In this document: one piece after another, positions 23,254 to 33,033 of the stretch | Layout: the number at the start of each line of letters is the position of its first letter | Numbering within the stretch: position 1 is the stretch's first letter | Source of the DNA: Ancylostoma caninum | Taxonomy: Eukaryota; Nematoda; Chromadorea; Rhabditida; Ancylostomatidae | Direction: 5' to 3' | Length of the DNA stretch: 64,000 bases | Assembly (NCBI GenBank): GCA_037903475.1 | Contig: JBAJFG010000297.1 | Span: 1,674,001-1,738,000, forward strand | Position numbers and translations under genes: made by a program | The notes under the pieces: generated by a model | Told to the model about the DNA's origin: nothing | The model's input: the letters and a program-made list of their open reading frames with translations, nothing else | Database searches by the model: none

Positions 23254-24511
23254 GACAGAATAATGCAGCAGTGACAGGGAACAGAACGGAAAGTTGTTTA
23301 ACCGAACCAGCTATCTATTCCAACAAACTCTTGCACACCTCATTGTTTAAAGATCCGCAGCATTCGTGAGTAGGTGGGTCCAGCGAAGAACGTCGCCAGC
23401 CTTGCCATTCTGCCAAGGAGCCGAATTAAATATGTAGAAATAGTCTCTAGTCATTAGTAAAATGCAGTGTCTGTCGATTTCACTGCACTTTCATAACTTT
23501 TAACACTTCACTGCTTCTGCTACCTCTCCTCTGTGGATATTATCCCACTTATTTATTCACAATTATAAATTTGCCTATTATGTACCTAGAACTATATATT
23601 ATACTACTACCTCAAGTAGGATAAGCAAAAGTAAGCTCCTTTTTTGAATGGATAGGAAACGACACGGACAATTAGGTTATATTGCGCTCACTGGTTCTCA
23701 AACATTACATAAGTGGTTTTTTTTTTCAATTTTTCCATCATTAAGCGTTTTGTTGGTACAGTAAGGAAGGAAGGGGGGGGGGAGGGGGAAGGGTGGATTC
23801 TGCTAAACTTTCAGTCAAGCTTACGAGAAAAATAATTCTCCTTTGCCTGCACGCGCTCATTTCGAGCTTTAAAAGGGTTCCGTGCGGTTTTAGCCTATCA
23901 AGAGCAACTGGAGAACGTCCCAACAGGTTCCATACCTGTTCCACACCTGTCGAAACGGCATTGAATGTAATCTTCACAATTTCGGAAGAGGAAAAAAGCC
24001 AATCAATGTCTGGTGCACTAAAACTACCAAGTAAATCGGTTCTGCATTACATTCACTTTAGTGAATCCCTAAGCACAGCCTTCTGTAGCTTCTCAGACAC
24101 TGGAAGGGGACTATGCTCTGCAGCTCTATCCGCCTGGCCACGCTCCGCCCCGCACACTGGCAGTCTCAGATCAATAGAATTCCAAATGGGAACTCGATTG
24201 GCATTGTCACCTTATGGCCTCATTTTCTGCTCCGAGAGGGGGGGGGGTTCGGCTCCACCCGCCGAGCATAGAGCTGCGGCACCTTGACGGACTGGGCGCC
24301 GTGAGTTGGAACGCAATCGCCAGTGACGTCACAAGCCGCCGCATGCGCGGCGGCTGCGACGGAGTTTCGAAAATGCCGCACGGGGTTTTTTTCGACCTTG
24401 GGGTTTTTTTATCGTGTCGGGGTGTTGCGCGTGTTTTTCGTTTTCATACGTTTCTACGTGTCTGTAGAGTTTATGTGAATGTTTCTTGTTTGGAAATGTT
24501 TTCTTTTTCAG

Positions 24512-24627
24512 GAATTCTGCGAAAAATGAAAGTTGCAGAGGTGCGGACCATCGACATCGAAATCGTTGGAGAACATCCCGGCGCTGTGGAAGTCCTGACG
24601 AACATGTGGAGCTTCACGGATTCTGAG
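24512..24627 (+). CDS. First coding exon of an unknown gene (MKVAEVRTID...)
   Basis: A strong acceptor, gttttctttttcag, lies 14 nt before ATG at 24,526, a layout typical of nematode cis- or SL1 trans-splice sites. From ATG, 34 codons run to donor gtaagc and read MKVAEVRTIDIEIVGEHPG, then AVEVLTNMWSFTDSE. The composition is coding-like and acidic. I do not recognise the family. The next candidate exon (25,354) does not match in phase, so an exon is missing or this is a gene fragment. A second full copy is in D2 and a truncated inverted copy lies at the palindrome 1 junction. Confidence 0.5.
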
Positions 24628-24942
24628 GTAAGCCTTTTTCTCCTTAGTGCCTGGTTGTTTTTGAACTTTGCAGCATGTGCTGCTTCATCGCTGACTGTGT
24701 TATTCTTTTTTCTCTCACTTGAGCGCCACTGCCACTTAGCACTTGTTTTTTGCGATATTCTTTGTTTTTTTTTTCCAAGTTTTTGCCAGTCTCCGGTCCA
24801 CATTTTTGAGTTTTATTGTTCCTCCTGTGAAGCTCTGAAGATTTTAGTTTTGCGTAGCTCTATTTGTTGTTTAGAAGACGATAATGAAGTTTATTTGTGT
24901 TTCCATGTTGTTCAACACTCAATTTAGGTTTTTTAGCGCACA

Positions 24943-24973
24943 GGTCCGCGGGCCTTTGGGAGGCCCGCGGACC
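24943..24973. repeat. Perfect 13-bp-stem hairpin
   Basis: GGTCCGCGGGCCT and AGGCCCGCGGACC surround a 5-nt loop. It lies in the intron between the two candidate exons. Strong GC stem; no T-tract follows. Confidence 0.85.
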
Positions 24974-25141
24974 CTTGCAGCGGAATTATTCCCCCCAAAA
25001 AGTGGTTTTGGGACGACAAAAACCCAGTAATAGGACGACGAAATCCGTTGAATGGGGCGACGATGCCACCTTCTCTGGGGCGAGGATCCGGAAAAGCCGG
25101 CGTGACCACGGCGATATAAAACCCCTTGATTATAACGGTTC

Positions 25142-25179
25142 GGCAGCTCACCTCTCAATGACAGACAAGGTGAGCTGCC
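25142..25179. repeat. 12-bp inverted repeat around a 14-nt loop
   Basis: GGCAGCTCACCT and AGGTGAGCTGCC, perfectly complementary. The right half holds a donor-like AGGTGAG on the plus strand, and the left half holds the same on the minus strand. Confidence 0.8.
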
Positions 25180-25353
25180 TTCGGCCGAGCATAGGCTCCC
25201 TCCAATGTCTGAGTTTACAGTTGTGCAAGATCCGCTAACTGCATCATTACTTATCATTTGATGCACCTTAAGTGCACTCATGTTAAGAACAATTTTAAAA
25301 AAATGGAAAAACAGATGATGTATTGTCTAAGCCAACAACAAATCAAATTTTAG

Positions 25354-25423
25354 AGACGAAAAAAAGGCTTATGCACTGGCTATGAAGGAGAAAAACCTCG
25401 AGCGTTTCTACATCAAAGCTCAG
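25354..25423 (+). CDS. Candidate exon (DEKKAYALAMKEKNLERFY...)
   Basis: Lies between aaattttag and gtaatt. One frame reads DEKKAYALAMKEKNLERFY then IKAQ, strongly charged and coding-like. It probably belongs to the gene starting at 24,526, but the phases do not join directly. Family unknown. Confidence 0.4.
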
Positions 25424-25639
25424 GTAATTCGCGAGTAACATATCTATTGAAGGGAAGCTTAAAGAAACTGGGATGCAGATATATAGTCATCCTGATGGTA
25501 GTTAATCCTCTGAAAACTGGCGAGAGAAAGAGAAAAGATTAGCACTATTTGGTGTGTAATTTCGAAGCGTTGTGATTTGATTCTTTTTCACTAACAGATA
25601 CCATTCGGTACTAATTAGCTCCTAGCAGTCTCGAACTTA

Positions 25640-26280
25640 TCCTACCATCAGTGCGGTTCCCCAGTTCACGTGCCTTGCCCCACTTATGTTTCTTATTTAT
25701 ATCAGCGATCTCCTACAAGCTCCTCCTGAACGCAGTTTTTGCTCGATTTTTGCCGACGACTCCAAGGATTTTACTGTAAACGGTGCAACGCTGCTATAAA
25801 AAGCGATTAATTCGCTCGCTGTGTGGGCCCAAAAGTGGGATCTCTTCCCACGGAAAAACGTTTGTAATGACGTTTGGTAAGAATCATCGTAACACGAACT
25901 TGACATTAAACCATAGAATTGTAATTCGAACTCATAAAATCCGCGATCCTGGAATAAGCTATATCGATAACTTCGATTTCAATGGCTATATTGCCGATAT
26001 CATTGCTAAGGCTAGGTGCAAGTCTAATTTTATTCTTAAGGCATTCAAGATTCGTAGTGATGAGCTACTTTTCAAGCTATTCACAGCATATGTTCGCCCT
26101 CTGTACAGCGTTATGGTTGCCACAGAAGAGAAATGTGTTGACAAGATTGAACGGCTCCAAAAATCCTTCTTATATAGAAGCTTCGCCAGAAATTTCTCAA
26201 AAACTAGGCGTTTTGACACTTGAAGAGCATCAGTTAATCACTGACGTCACGTTCATGTATAAACTGACCACTGGCGAACT
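25640..26280 (+). pseudogene. CR1-like LINE reverse transcriptase fragment
   Basis: Encodes FLIYISDLLQAPPERSF, then the catalytic FADD at 25,749-25,760. After an in-frame TAA (25,797-25,799) and a frameshift it continues with DFNGYIADIIAKARCKSNF, FKLFTAYVRPLYS and DKIERLQKSF. This is the order of non-LTR (CR1/Jockey type) reverse transcriptases: FADD box, then the thumb region with YVRP and LE-xQ. Truncated at both ends; the 3' side is cut by a Tc3-type end at 26,282. Dead copy. Confidence 0.82.
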
Positions 26281-26281
26281 A

Positions 26282-26315
26282 CAGTGCGTTTCTTAATTAT
26301 AGGGCACCCCCCCCC
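26282..26315. mobile_element. Isolated Tc3-type terminal repeat
   Basis: After TA (26,280-26,281) comes CAGTGCGTTTCTTAATTATA then GGGCACCCCCC, closely matching the element end at 27,734. It interrupts the LINE fragment. No partner end was found, so it is a truncated element. Confidence 0.6.
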
Positions 26316-26579
26316 CCAACTTTTCCATTCCCGGCTCTCCCGTAGGCTGGGGAAATTTTTATTCAGTACGATTGTGATCAGCGCCTAAAATAACCCTGGT
26401 ACTCTAGATTCGGTCCACGGCAGCAACCCTGGTTTTTTAAAACTTTATTTTTCTCTTTTTGTCCATCTCGCAGTAGTGATACACCTTCAGGATCTTACAG
26501 TTTTATTAGCTGCGTAATCGAAACCACAGTACTTAAACATTTTCGTGAGCTTCCATGGACCACACTGATTCCACACAGT

Positions 26580-26651
26580 CTGCCACTCCTGCTCTTTATC
26601 AGCCTGCCACTCCTGCTCTTTATCAGCCTGCCACTCCTGCTCTTTATGAGG
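26580..26651 (+). repeat. 24-bp tandem repeat, three units
   Basis: Units of CTGCCACTCCTGCTCTTTAT plus CAGC; the third ends GAGG. The period is a multiple of three. Confidence 0.9.
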
Positions 26652-26819
26652 ACTACCGCCCCTTCGGGAAGCTAGAAAGCGAGGTGGGGCAGCCACTTGG
26701 GGCATGTGCAAAAGCTACGCACCTGCCGAGTCCCTGGAAAATTGACAAAAAGCGAAACTAATCATTAAATGGGCTAAAATATGAAATCTTTCTTATGAGT
26801 TGAGTATGAGCATGACAAG

Positions 26820-27272
26820 TCCGTTCTCTATCGTAGGGCGCATTCGTGCGTTTTCCTCACAACTGGGCCAACGCAGACGCGCTTTCCATCGGGGGACCTG
26901 TATCCTGCCGTTCTGCACACTATTGGGCCAAAGCGAACTCGTATTCTGGTGTCCTCCACATTATTCGGCCACCGTGGGCTTGTCTTCCATCGGTGGACCC
27001 GTATTTTGGCGTCATTTTCATTGCTGGACCACAGCGAACCCGTTCACAGTCGGGTATTCTAGTATTATTCTAGTATCCTGGTATTCTCCACTTTATAGAG
27101 TCACAGTGGTCCCATCCTATATTGGCGGGCCCCTATCCTGGCATTCTTCACACCATTCGGCTACGGTGGGCTCTTCTTCCATCAGAGAGCCCGCATTCTG
27201 GCGTTTTCCCCGCTGTTGGGCCACGGCGGACCCTTGCTCCATTGGAGGACCCGTATCCTGGCGTTCCCAGCA
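26820..27272 (+). repeat. 60-bp diverged tandem array
   Basis: About seven units with the core GGGCCA-(C/A)GGCGAACTC, CCATCGG-GGACCCGTAT and TCTGGCGT. The same point recurs at about 26,869, 26,929, 26,970 (short unit), 27,030, 27,100, 27,161 and 27,222. Because 60 is divisible by three, a plus-strand frame stays open (26,800-27,330), but the codons change as fast as expected for non-coding repeats. Confidence 0.75.
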
Positions 27273-27450
27273 CCACAGGGATCTCGTAGGGATGCACGTA
27301 TCTTGTTCAGCGTGGGGAAATTCTTCGTGATTTCTTCTGGCCAACCTTCAGGAGACTTCTATGGTATTACAAGCACATATACACATACAATGCGAGGTCC
27401 TCATGAATACGAGGATTTAATTTTTCAAAAATCCGGAAACGTGTTTCACC
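27262..27450 (+). mobile_element. Tc3-like 3' fragment (first relic)
   Basis: From GCGTTCCCAGCACCACAGGG through TTCTATGGTATTACAAGCAC, this matches the 3' part of the Tc3-like element at 28,930-29,130. The sequence is diverged and non-functional. Confidence 0.6.
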
Positions 27451-27607
27451 CTCCGGCTCGGAGTGGCCTGGCGGTTGCCTTGTTGGCAGCCGGGACCTGG
27501 CCTCCTCCGTCTGGCGGGTTGCTTGTGGCATCGCTGGCCAGCTCCCTTTTGGGGGAGAGGATTCGCGGATCACCACGTTCGGGACACCGATCTGGATTCA
27601 TCCCGGA

Positions 27608-27731
27608 ATGAAGTGCATCGTATCTCGTACGAGGGCACTTATCTTGTTCAAAATGGGGAAATTCTTCGTGATTTGTTCTGGACAACCTTGAACCGACTTC
27701 TATGGTATTACAAGCACATATACACCTCCAA
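27608..27731 (+). mobile_element. Tc3-like 3' fragment (second relic)
   Basis: TATCTCGTACGAGGGCACTT to CAAGCACATATACACCTCC matches the same 3' region. It stops exactly at the TA before the Tc3-like end at 27,734, so that element landed inside an older relative. Confidence 0.6.
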
Positions 27732-27733
27732 TA

Positions 27734-29130
27734 CAGTGCGTTTCATAATTATAAGATCACCCCCAAAATCAGTGTTATCAAGAAAAGCAGACTTCACGGG
27801 AATTTCCCACTATGACCAGGAGATTACCCGCCTCAAAAAACTAGGTACACCAGTTCTGGGAATTCTATCATTCCTACTGATTTTTTTTATAAATATTTTC
27901 TTTTTTCACACCGTTTCATAATTATAAGATCACTTCTGAAAAATAAGCGAATAAGTCGGAAAAGAATCAAATTTTGTGTTTCAAGTGACCTGTAAAGGTA
28001 AATATGCATCGCAAATACATCTTCAACGATGCCTCGCGGTCGACTGCTGTCTCCAAAAGAAAAGGCCCAAGCAGAAGCTCTCCGACGTGCCGGCCTCAGT
28101 ATCAGAGCTACTGCAAGACAGATCGGACGATCGTTTTGCTCGGTGCGACGATACTTGAGAGGCAACGATGTCTCCAGCCGCTCTACCAGTTCTTGACGCC
28201 CTCGCGAGGTCTCTGGTCAAGATGAGAGGAGGATACTCAGAGCTGCTTCCAACAGCATCTTGTCTCTAAACCAGATTCGGTCAGATTTGGAGCTTCCTTT
28301 CTCCAAATCGACGGTCTGGAGAGTGATAAGGAGGAGCAGTACCATTGAAAGACAAGCGATGAGGAAGGCCCCGAGTCCTACAGACCACCACAAGGCCTCA
28401 CGACTGGAATTCGCGCAGACAAATTTAACGCGAGATTGGGCAAAGGTAGGGGTATTGTGAAATCGCAGACTGTGGACAATGGAACTCATTTAGGTAGTGT
28501 TTTCGGACGGAAAGAAGTTCAATTTGGATGGCCCCGATGGCTACAAGTGCTACTGGCGCGATCTACGGAAAGATCCACTCGTATTCAGTCGGCGCAATTT
28601 CGGTGGTGGCAGTGTAATGGTCTGGGGAGCTTTTTGCAACGACTCCACGCTCGAGCTGGCCTTTGTTTCGTGCAGAATGAACTCAGCGGACTACCAGGCA
28701 ACCCTTCGAGCACACCCGCTACCATTCCTGAGTGGATGGCGTCGAGAAACATATGTGTTCCAACAAGACAACGCCGCGATCCACGTGAGTCGCTCCACAA
28801 AGGCATGGCTGAGCTCGCACAACATCGAAGTCCTACCTTGGCCTGCCTGCAGTCCTGATCTAAACCCCGTGGAAAACGTCTGGGGTATCGTAGTAAGGAA
28901 GGTCTACGCAAACAATCGCCAGTTCAGGGCATTCCCAGCACCACATGGATCTCGTACGGATGCACTTATCTTGTTCAACGTGGGGAAATTCTTCGTGATT
29001 TCTTCTGAACAACCTTGAACCGGCTTCTATGGTATTACAAGCATATATGCACCTCCATTATAATGCGAGGCCCTCATGAATACGAGGATTTAATTTTTCA
29101 AAAATTCGGAAGTGTGTTTCACCCTCCGGC
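27734..29130 (+). mobile_element. Tc3-like transposon, left end present, right end missing
   Basis: Starts after TA with CAGTGCGTTTCATAATTATA then AGATCACCCCC. The same core, CGTTTCATAATTATAAGATC, recurs 173 bp inside (27,912-27,931). C. elegans Tc3 is known to carry two transposase-binding sites per terminal repeat at about this spacing. The transposase reading frame follows at 28,029. No inverted copy of the end is found downstream; instead the DNA runs into the 39-bp array. Confidence 0.78.
28029..29018 (+). pseudogene. Tc3-like transposase, disabled
   Basis: Starts MPRGRLLSPKEKAQAEALRR, a helix-turn-helix DNA-binding region like Tc3A. Exon 1 is 28,029-28,445, then a 48-nt intron (gtaggg...catttag, 28,446-28,493), then exon 2, giving [38 protein letters not shown] and [12 protein letters not shown]. 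The DDE catalytic residues (D of FSDG, D of QQDNA, E of PVENVWG) are all present. It is broken by an in-frame TGA at 28,194-28,196 and, after YANNRQF, by frameshifts: the expected C-terminal words ([13 protein letters not shown]) are in other frames. Tc3A cuts and pastes at TA. Confidence 0.87.
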
Positions 29131-29173
29131 TCGGTGTGGGGAGGTGGCCAGCGATGCCGCAAGCAACCGCCAG

Positions 29174-29329
29174 GCCACTCCGAGCTGGAGGAGGCCAGGC
29201 TCTGGCTGCCAAGCCACTCCGAGCTGGACGAGGCCAGGCTGCTGCTGCCAAGCCAATCCGAGCTGGAGGAGGCCAGGCCTCTGCTGCCAAGCCAATCCGA
29301 GCTGGACGAGGCCAGGCTCCGGCTGCCAA
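29174..29329 (+). repeat. 39-bp minisatellite, four units
   Basis: Units start at 29,174, 29,213, 29,252 and 29,291, with the core GAGCTGGA(G/C)GAGGCCAGGC and CTGCTGCCAA. The second half alternates CACTCC/CAATCC and GGAGG/GGACG. It encodes 13-residue repeats in several frames on both strands, all stop-free. Confidence 0.93.
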
Positions 29330-29344
29330 CAACGCAACCGTCAG

Positions 29345-30464
29345 CGTTCAGGCATGGTGCGAATTTCGCGCAGCCTGGATCGGGTTGCGCAATGCTTTTA
29401 TGACTTTAGGCACGTGTATCGTCGAAATCACGTGATGTAAGTGTTTGCCTTCATGGAGCAACAGATTTCTGACACGATTGTGATGCATTTGCTTGTGATG
29501 CATATTTCATGCACATTCCGTTTTAACCATTGTTTTCCCATGCATCCAATGATTTGATCCATACCATGTTCCTTGAGAATTCTTTCTTTTTTCGGATAAA
29601 TCCACCAGATACCACGTTTTCCTGATCCCTCAATTAACGCACAGACTTTTCTTTGCAATGTGTATATCTCATAAAAGCTTGTACTGTTTTCCATTTTATG
29701 GTGTTAGCTTCAGACATCTCACTTTTCGATTGGATCGAACGGGGATGTGTTTTCGCTAGGCTCTGAAGATAGGAACGCTCTCGTTTTGGATATGACTGTC
29801 AAGGTACCGGTACTGGACGAGCTTCTGGTGAGTGGCTGATTTGCTCGCTTATGGTAACTAGTTTTCGATGGATTCTTGTTCCTTGTTGACAACAACGAAA
29901 ATAAATTCCAGGAGAAGTGCGATGATACAAGCACTGCAAGTTCCTGAAAACAAATTCTTACATAGTTGGTGTCGCTATTTCTGTGATATTTCTTTCCTTA
30001 ATTCGATCAGTTGTTGTTCATATTTTTACAGCATACTTTTATCCCACGGTGCCGACGTTCTTTTATCTCCTGTACAGCAGTTTTTTTTCTTTTGTGACGC
30101 GGTACATCTCATTTACTTCTGAGTTATTGTGATTCTTCCCCGTCTACCCTACATTAACTTTTGTCATACCCTTTGAAGGATAAGGTGTGTATTTGTTGAT
30201 CACAGTATGAAACACCGATTGGATTTCCGATTTCATGTCAAAAGCTTGTGATCATATATTGTGGCCTTCGTTCACGTTTCATAATACGGTATTTTGTAAT
30301 TGCTCATTGAGAGATTTGTGAGGATTAGTTATAAACTTTTATTCATTTGTGTTCAGAAATTCACAGTTACATGTGATAGCATTGCGGCGGTGAAATTCCA
30401 AGTTGAAAATTAACGTTACTTGAAACAACAGTAGTAATATTTCTAGTTCCTTACCCATCGCACC
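29345..30464 (+). pseudogene. Duplicated 3' end of the EVI5 gene (D1 copy)
   Basis: Matches 16,577-18,021. Two exons keep their splice sites: 29,714-29,827 (gcttcag ... CTG/gtgagt, 38 codons) and 29,912-29,947 (attccag ... TGA). The penultimate exon lacks exactly 42 nt, including the TETED acidic tail, yet a GTGAGT donor stands at the new edge, so the frame would still join. Changes such as Met to Arg (EDM to EDR) suggest relaxed constraint. No promoter or upstream EVI5 exons accompany it. Confidence 0.85.
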
Positions 30465-30487
30465 AGGGCTCCATTTGTGGCTAGCAA

Positions 30488-31017
30488 GCGAGGGCGGCGG
30501 GGTGTTTGGGCTCAGCCAGAAAGGGGGCGTGGAGAATGATGTCCTATGAATATACAGCTGTTACGACACATCTGCTGACATCTATACCGATTCACATAGA
30601 AGGATGTGACTGTTGAGCGTTTCGACTACTTTTACTAACTACCAACGATGAATTAAAGCTACGGAGCATCCAAAATAAAACTGCCACCTAAAGCGTCCAT
30701 TCGAGCGAAGAAGGTTCGAAAAAATTTTGGTAAATCAAGGGGAAGTAAAGCGCTCCTGAATCGTGACCAAACCAAAAGATTAGGTCTTCAATTTGATAAA
30801 AATGACGTCATTTGACGAAATGGATACCATTCCGCGATCGGCACAGCAACTAGCTTTCTATGGGAAATTTTTTGAGGAATTAAGAATTACAGTTTAAGAA
30901 TTTCACCCCCTTGCGTGAACCTTCCTGGCTGTCGCTTAGCGGAGCGCTGCATGCGTACCTGGGGGACACCGTCAGCCACGCCCCTTTTCTGGCTGAGCCC
31001 AAACGCGCGCCCTCCGC
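30488..31017. mobile_element. Short fold-back element (MITE-like)
   Basis: TTTGGGCTCAGCCAGAAAGG at the left is inverted as CCTTTTCTGGCTGAGCCCAAA at the right, each next to a GC-rich outer edge (GAGGGCGGCGGGG; CGCGCGCCCTCCGC). The arms are about 45 bp and the interior has no coding signal. Confidence 0.65.
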
Positions 31018-32536
31018 AGGGGCTCAGACACTCGTGCCGGCCGAGCGGCCGCCGGAAAACCGGCCCAGCCGGTTTCAGGTCCGCCGCTCGGCCGGAAATC
31101 GCCCGCCGCCCGGCCGGAGGGATTCAAATCACGTTGGATCTGCTCGGTCTACAGAGATTCGGTATTCGTTCCTAGCATCTTCCAGGACTCAATCATGCTT
31201 CATAATGGGTTCACCTGGTCCGTCAAGCAATTCTATTGGTTTGCAGGTGTTAGCTGGGGTTTCATTTGGAAAAGAAACCCGTACAAGAAACCCTATATGG
31301 ATAGTACCTGAAGAAGAAGAGGAACAACCTAAACAAAATGGAAATAACCACTCTTACAATCTCAACTATTGTTTGTTCTATTTCACTTCCTTTTTCCTAC
31401 TAAGAGGGTTCGAACTCACCTCACCACTGCTCTTCATTGATTGATAGTCCAATGCGCAACCCTCTCTGATGCGGACGGACTTCATCAGTCTGATAATGCC
31501 TCCATTTCTTACCAGCCCATTACTTTACAAGTATGTTGGGCTACATGCAAGCGTAGTATACCTGATCTGACGTTCACCTTGTGGAGAGGATGTGACCAGT
31601 TCACCACGGACATGTAAAGGTTCACTCTCGATTGAAACGAGTCTTTGAGTCTTCATTCGCTTGCTAAGCCGTGCTGATATAACAACTTCGCGGTATGTCA
31701 GTTTAAGACTTGTGGATATCTGCACCCAATTTAGATGTTGTTGATACTCTTGGACCAGTGGTGGGGCGAGCTATGCACTTACTTCCAATATGATGAAATA
31801 CGTGCCTATACTGCGAATTCATTACAGTATGGAACTGTTCGTTACAGGGAACGTCAGTCACGATTGCACCTCTACGTGGCCTGGAGCGTGGCACCACCGC
31901 CTGGATGTTGTGGATGTCGGGTGCTGCCTCGACAGCCCAAGCCGCGGGAGATGCAATCATAATTGACGCTCCTTGTACTGCATTCAATTTCTCGGGTGAT
32001 AACGGAGAAAAACCGTGGGATGGCGTATGGTCTACGATCGGAACAAGCACTGGGCGTTACTTCGTGCAAAGCCTTCATACTACTAGGCATCGGTTCACGC
32101 CCACAACTCCTCCCCCCCCCCCCGCTGCCTCTCCCCACATTTACTTATCCATTCTATGATGTTTACCTGCGCCTATGAACCGTTATACCCTCTACACATA
32201 GAGAAGCGGACCCCTTTGCGTGACGTAGCTCCACACTGCTGTACCAGGACGCTCCGCAAGCATCACTAAACCCGTCGTAGCACGGTGTGGTTTACACCCC
32301 TTGGTATCACTGTACGTTACAACCTTTGGTAGACCTTTCCCGCAACTACTGCAACCCTAAAACACAGAATTCACTCGCCCGCCGCTCAGCCAGTTGCTTG
32401 AAATTGCGCGCCGCTCAGCCGGTAACTCGGCCGGCATTTAAATTTAGGGGCGCCGTTCAGCCGGTTTTCGAATTTCGCCCCGCCGCTCGGCCGGTGTGAG
32501 TGCCTGAGGGAGTACGTTGGGCGATATCCCTGGGTG
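31018..32536. other. Repeat-derived stretch, GC-rich motifs and a tRNA-like relic
   Basis: Variants of GCCGCTCGGCCGG occur at 31,040-31,120 and again at 32,380-32,500. A tRNA-like remnant lies at 31,403-31,470. Long open frames on both strands at 31,700-32,160 show no domain and are probably by-products of GC-rich repeats. Confidence 0.5.
31403..31470 (-). other. tRNA-like (SINE-type) relic
   Basis: On the minus strand GGTTGCGCATTGGAC resembles an RNA polymerase III A box, and GAGTTCGAACCC, about 45 nt further, is a good B box. No full cloverleaf or acceptor stem can be paired, so this is at best a tRNA-derived SINE relic. Confidence 0.3.
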
Positions 32537-33033
32537 CGAGCGTCCAATTAACAGCGAGAAACTAGAGATATGCTCCAGGGATCATTAGCGTCTTCACACC
32601 TCGCTCGCACCTTTAACGCGGTTGTCGCTCGCAGCCGAGCTGGCCGCATTCTCCAGGAACGCAGACAGCAACGCTCAGCAGACCTTTTCAGGAGCCCGTG
32701 GAGAGTCGAGGCTTGGCAGAATTCCAGTAGAATGTATAAGATGATGAGTCTCATACATTACGAAGCATTTAAAATTGAATGAAGATGTAATTTCAGTTTT
32801 GGAGAAAAACGATGGTTTCGAAGAACAAAGCATTCATTCGGGAGTTATTCGACAAACTGACTACGAAATTTCCTTGTCTATTTTTAGCGTCTATTTTGTG
32901 TCATAACGCCACTTTAGTGATGTTCCAACAAATATGCGGTAGATACTGAACTTTTCTGAATCTTCTCAAAATTTGCAAGCAGGAGCTATTGTTCGTTCTG
33001 ATGACGAATCGAATATATGTTTTGTATCATGAC
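32537..33033. repeat. Dispersed repeat, uninterrupted copy with the empty TA site
   Basis: Homologous to 20,180-21,530. At 32,546-32,580 it reads TCCAATTAACAGCGAGAAAC, TA, GAGATATGCTCCAGGGATCA, the unoccupied form of the site of the 913-bp element. Confidence 0.8.

Noticed and set aside
24214..24927. 237-codon plus-strand ORF (and the 164-codon ORF at 23,793) as protein genes
   Set aside because: The long frame runs across a strong acceptor (24,511) and donor (24,628) and through GC-rich simple sequence; only the exon from ATG 24,526 looks coding.
26580..26651. CRISPR-like direct repeats
   Set aside because: Three abutting 24-bp units with no spacers, in a eukaryotic genome: a simple tandem repeat.
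26800..27330. 176-codon ORF as a repeat protein
   Set aside because: It is the 60-bp array; kept as a repeat and as a finding, but without start context, conservation or splice evidence.
30911..31444. 177-codon ORF as a gene
   Set aside because: It starts inside the fold-back element arm and GC-rich GCCGG repeats; no domain, no splice context.
31403..31470. Functional tRNA gene
   Set aside because: B-box-like sequence exists, but no acceptor stem, D arm or anticodon arm can be folded.
31703..32159. Long open frames on both strands
   Set aside because: Several frames are open at once in GC-rich repeat DNA, the pattern of low stop-codon density rather than coding.
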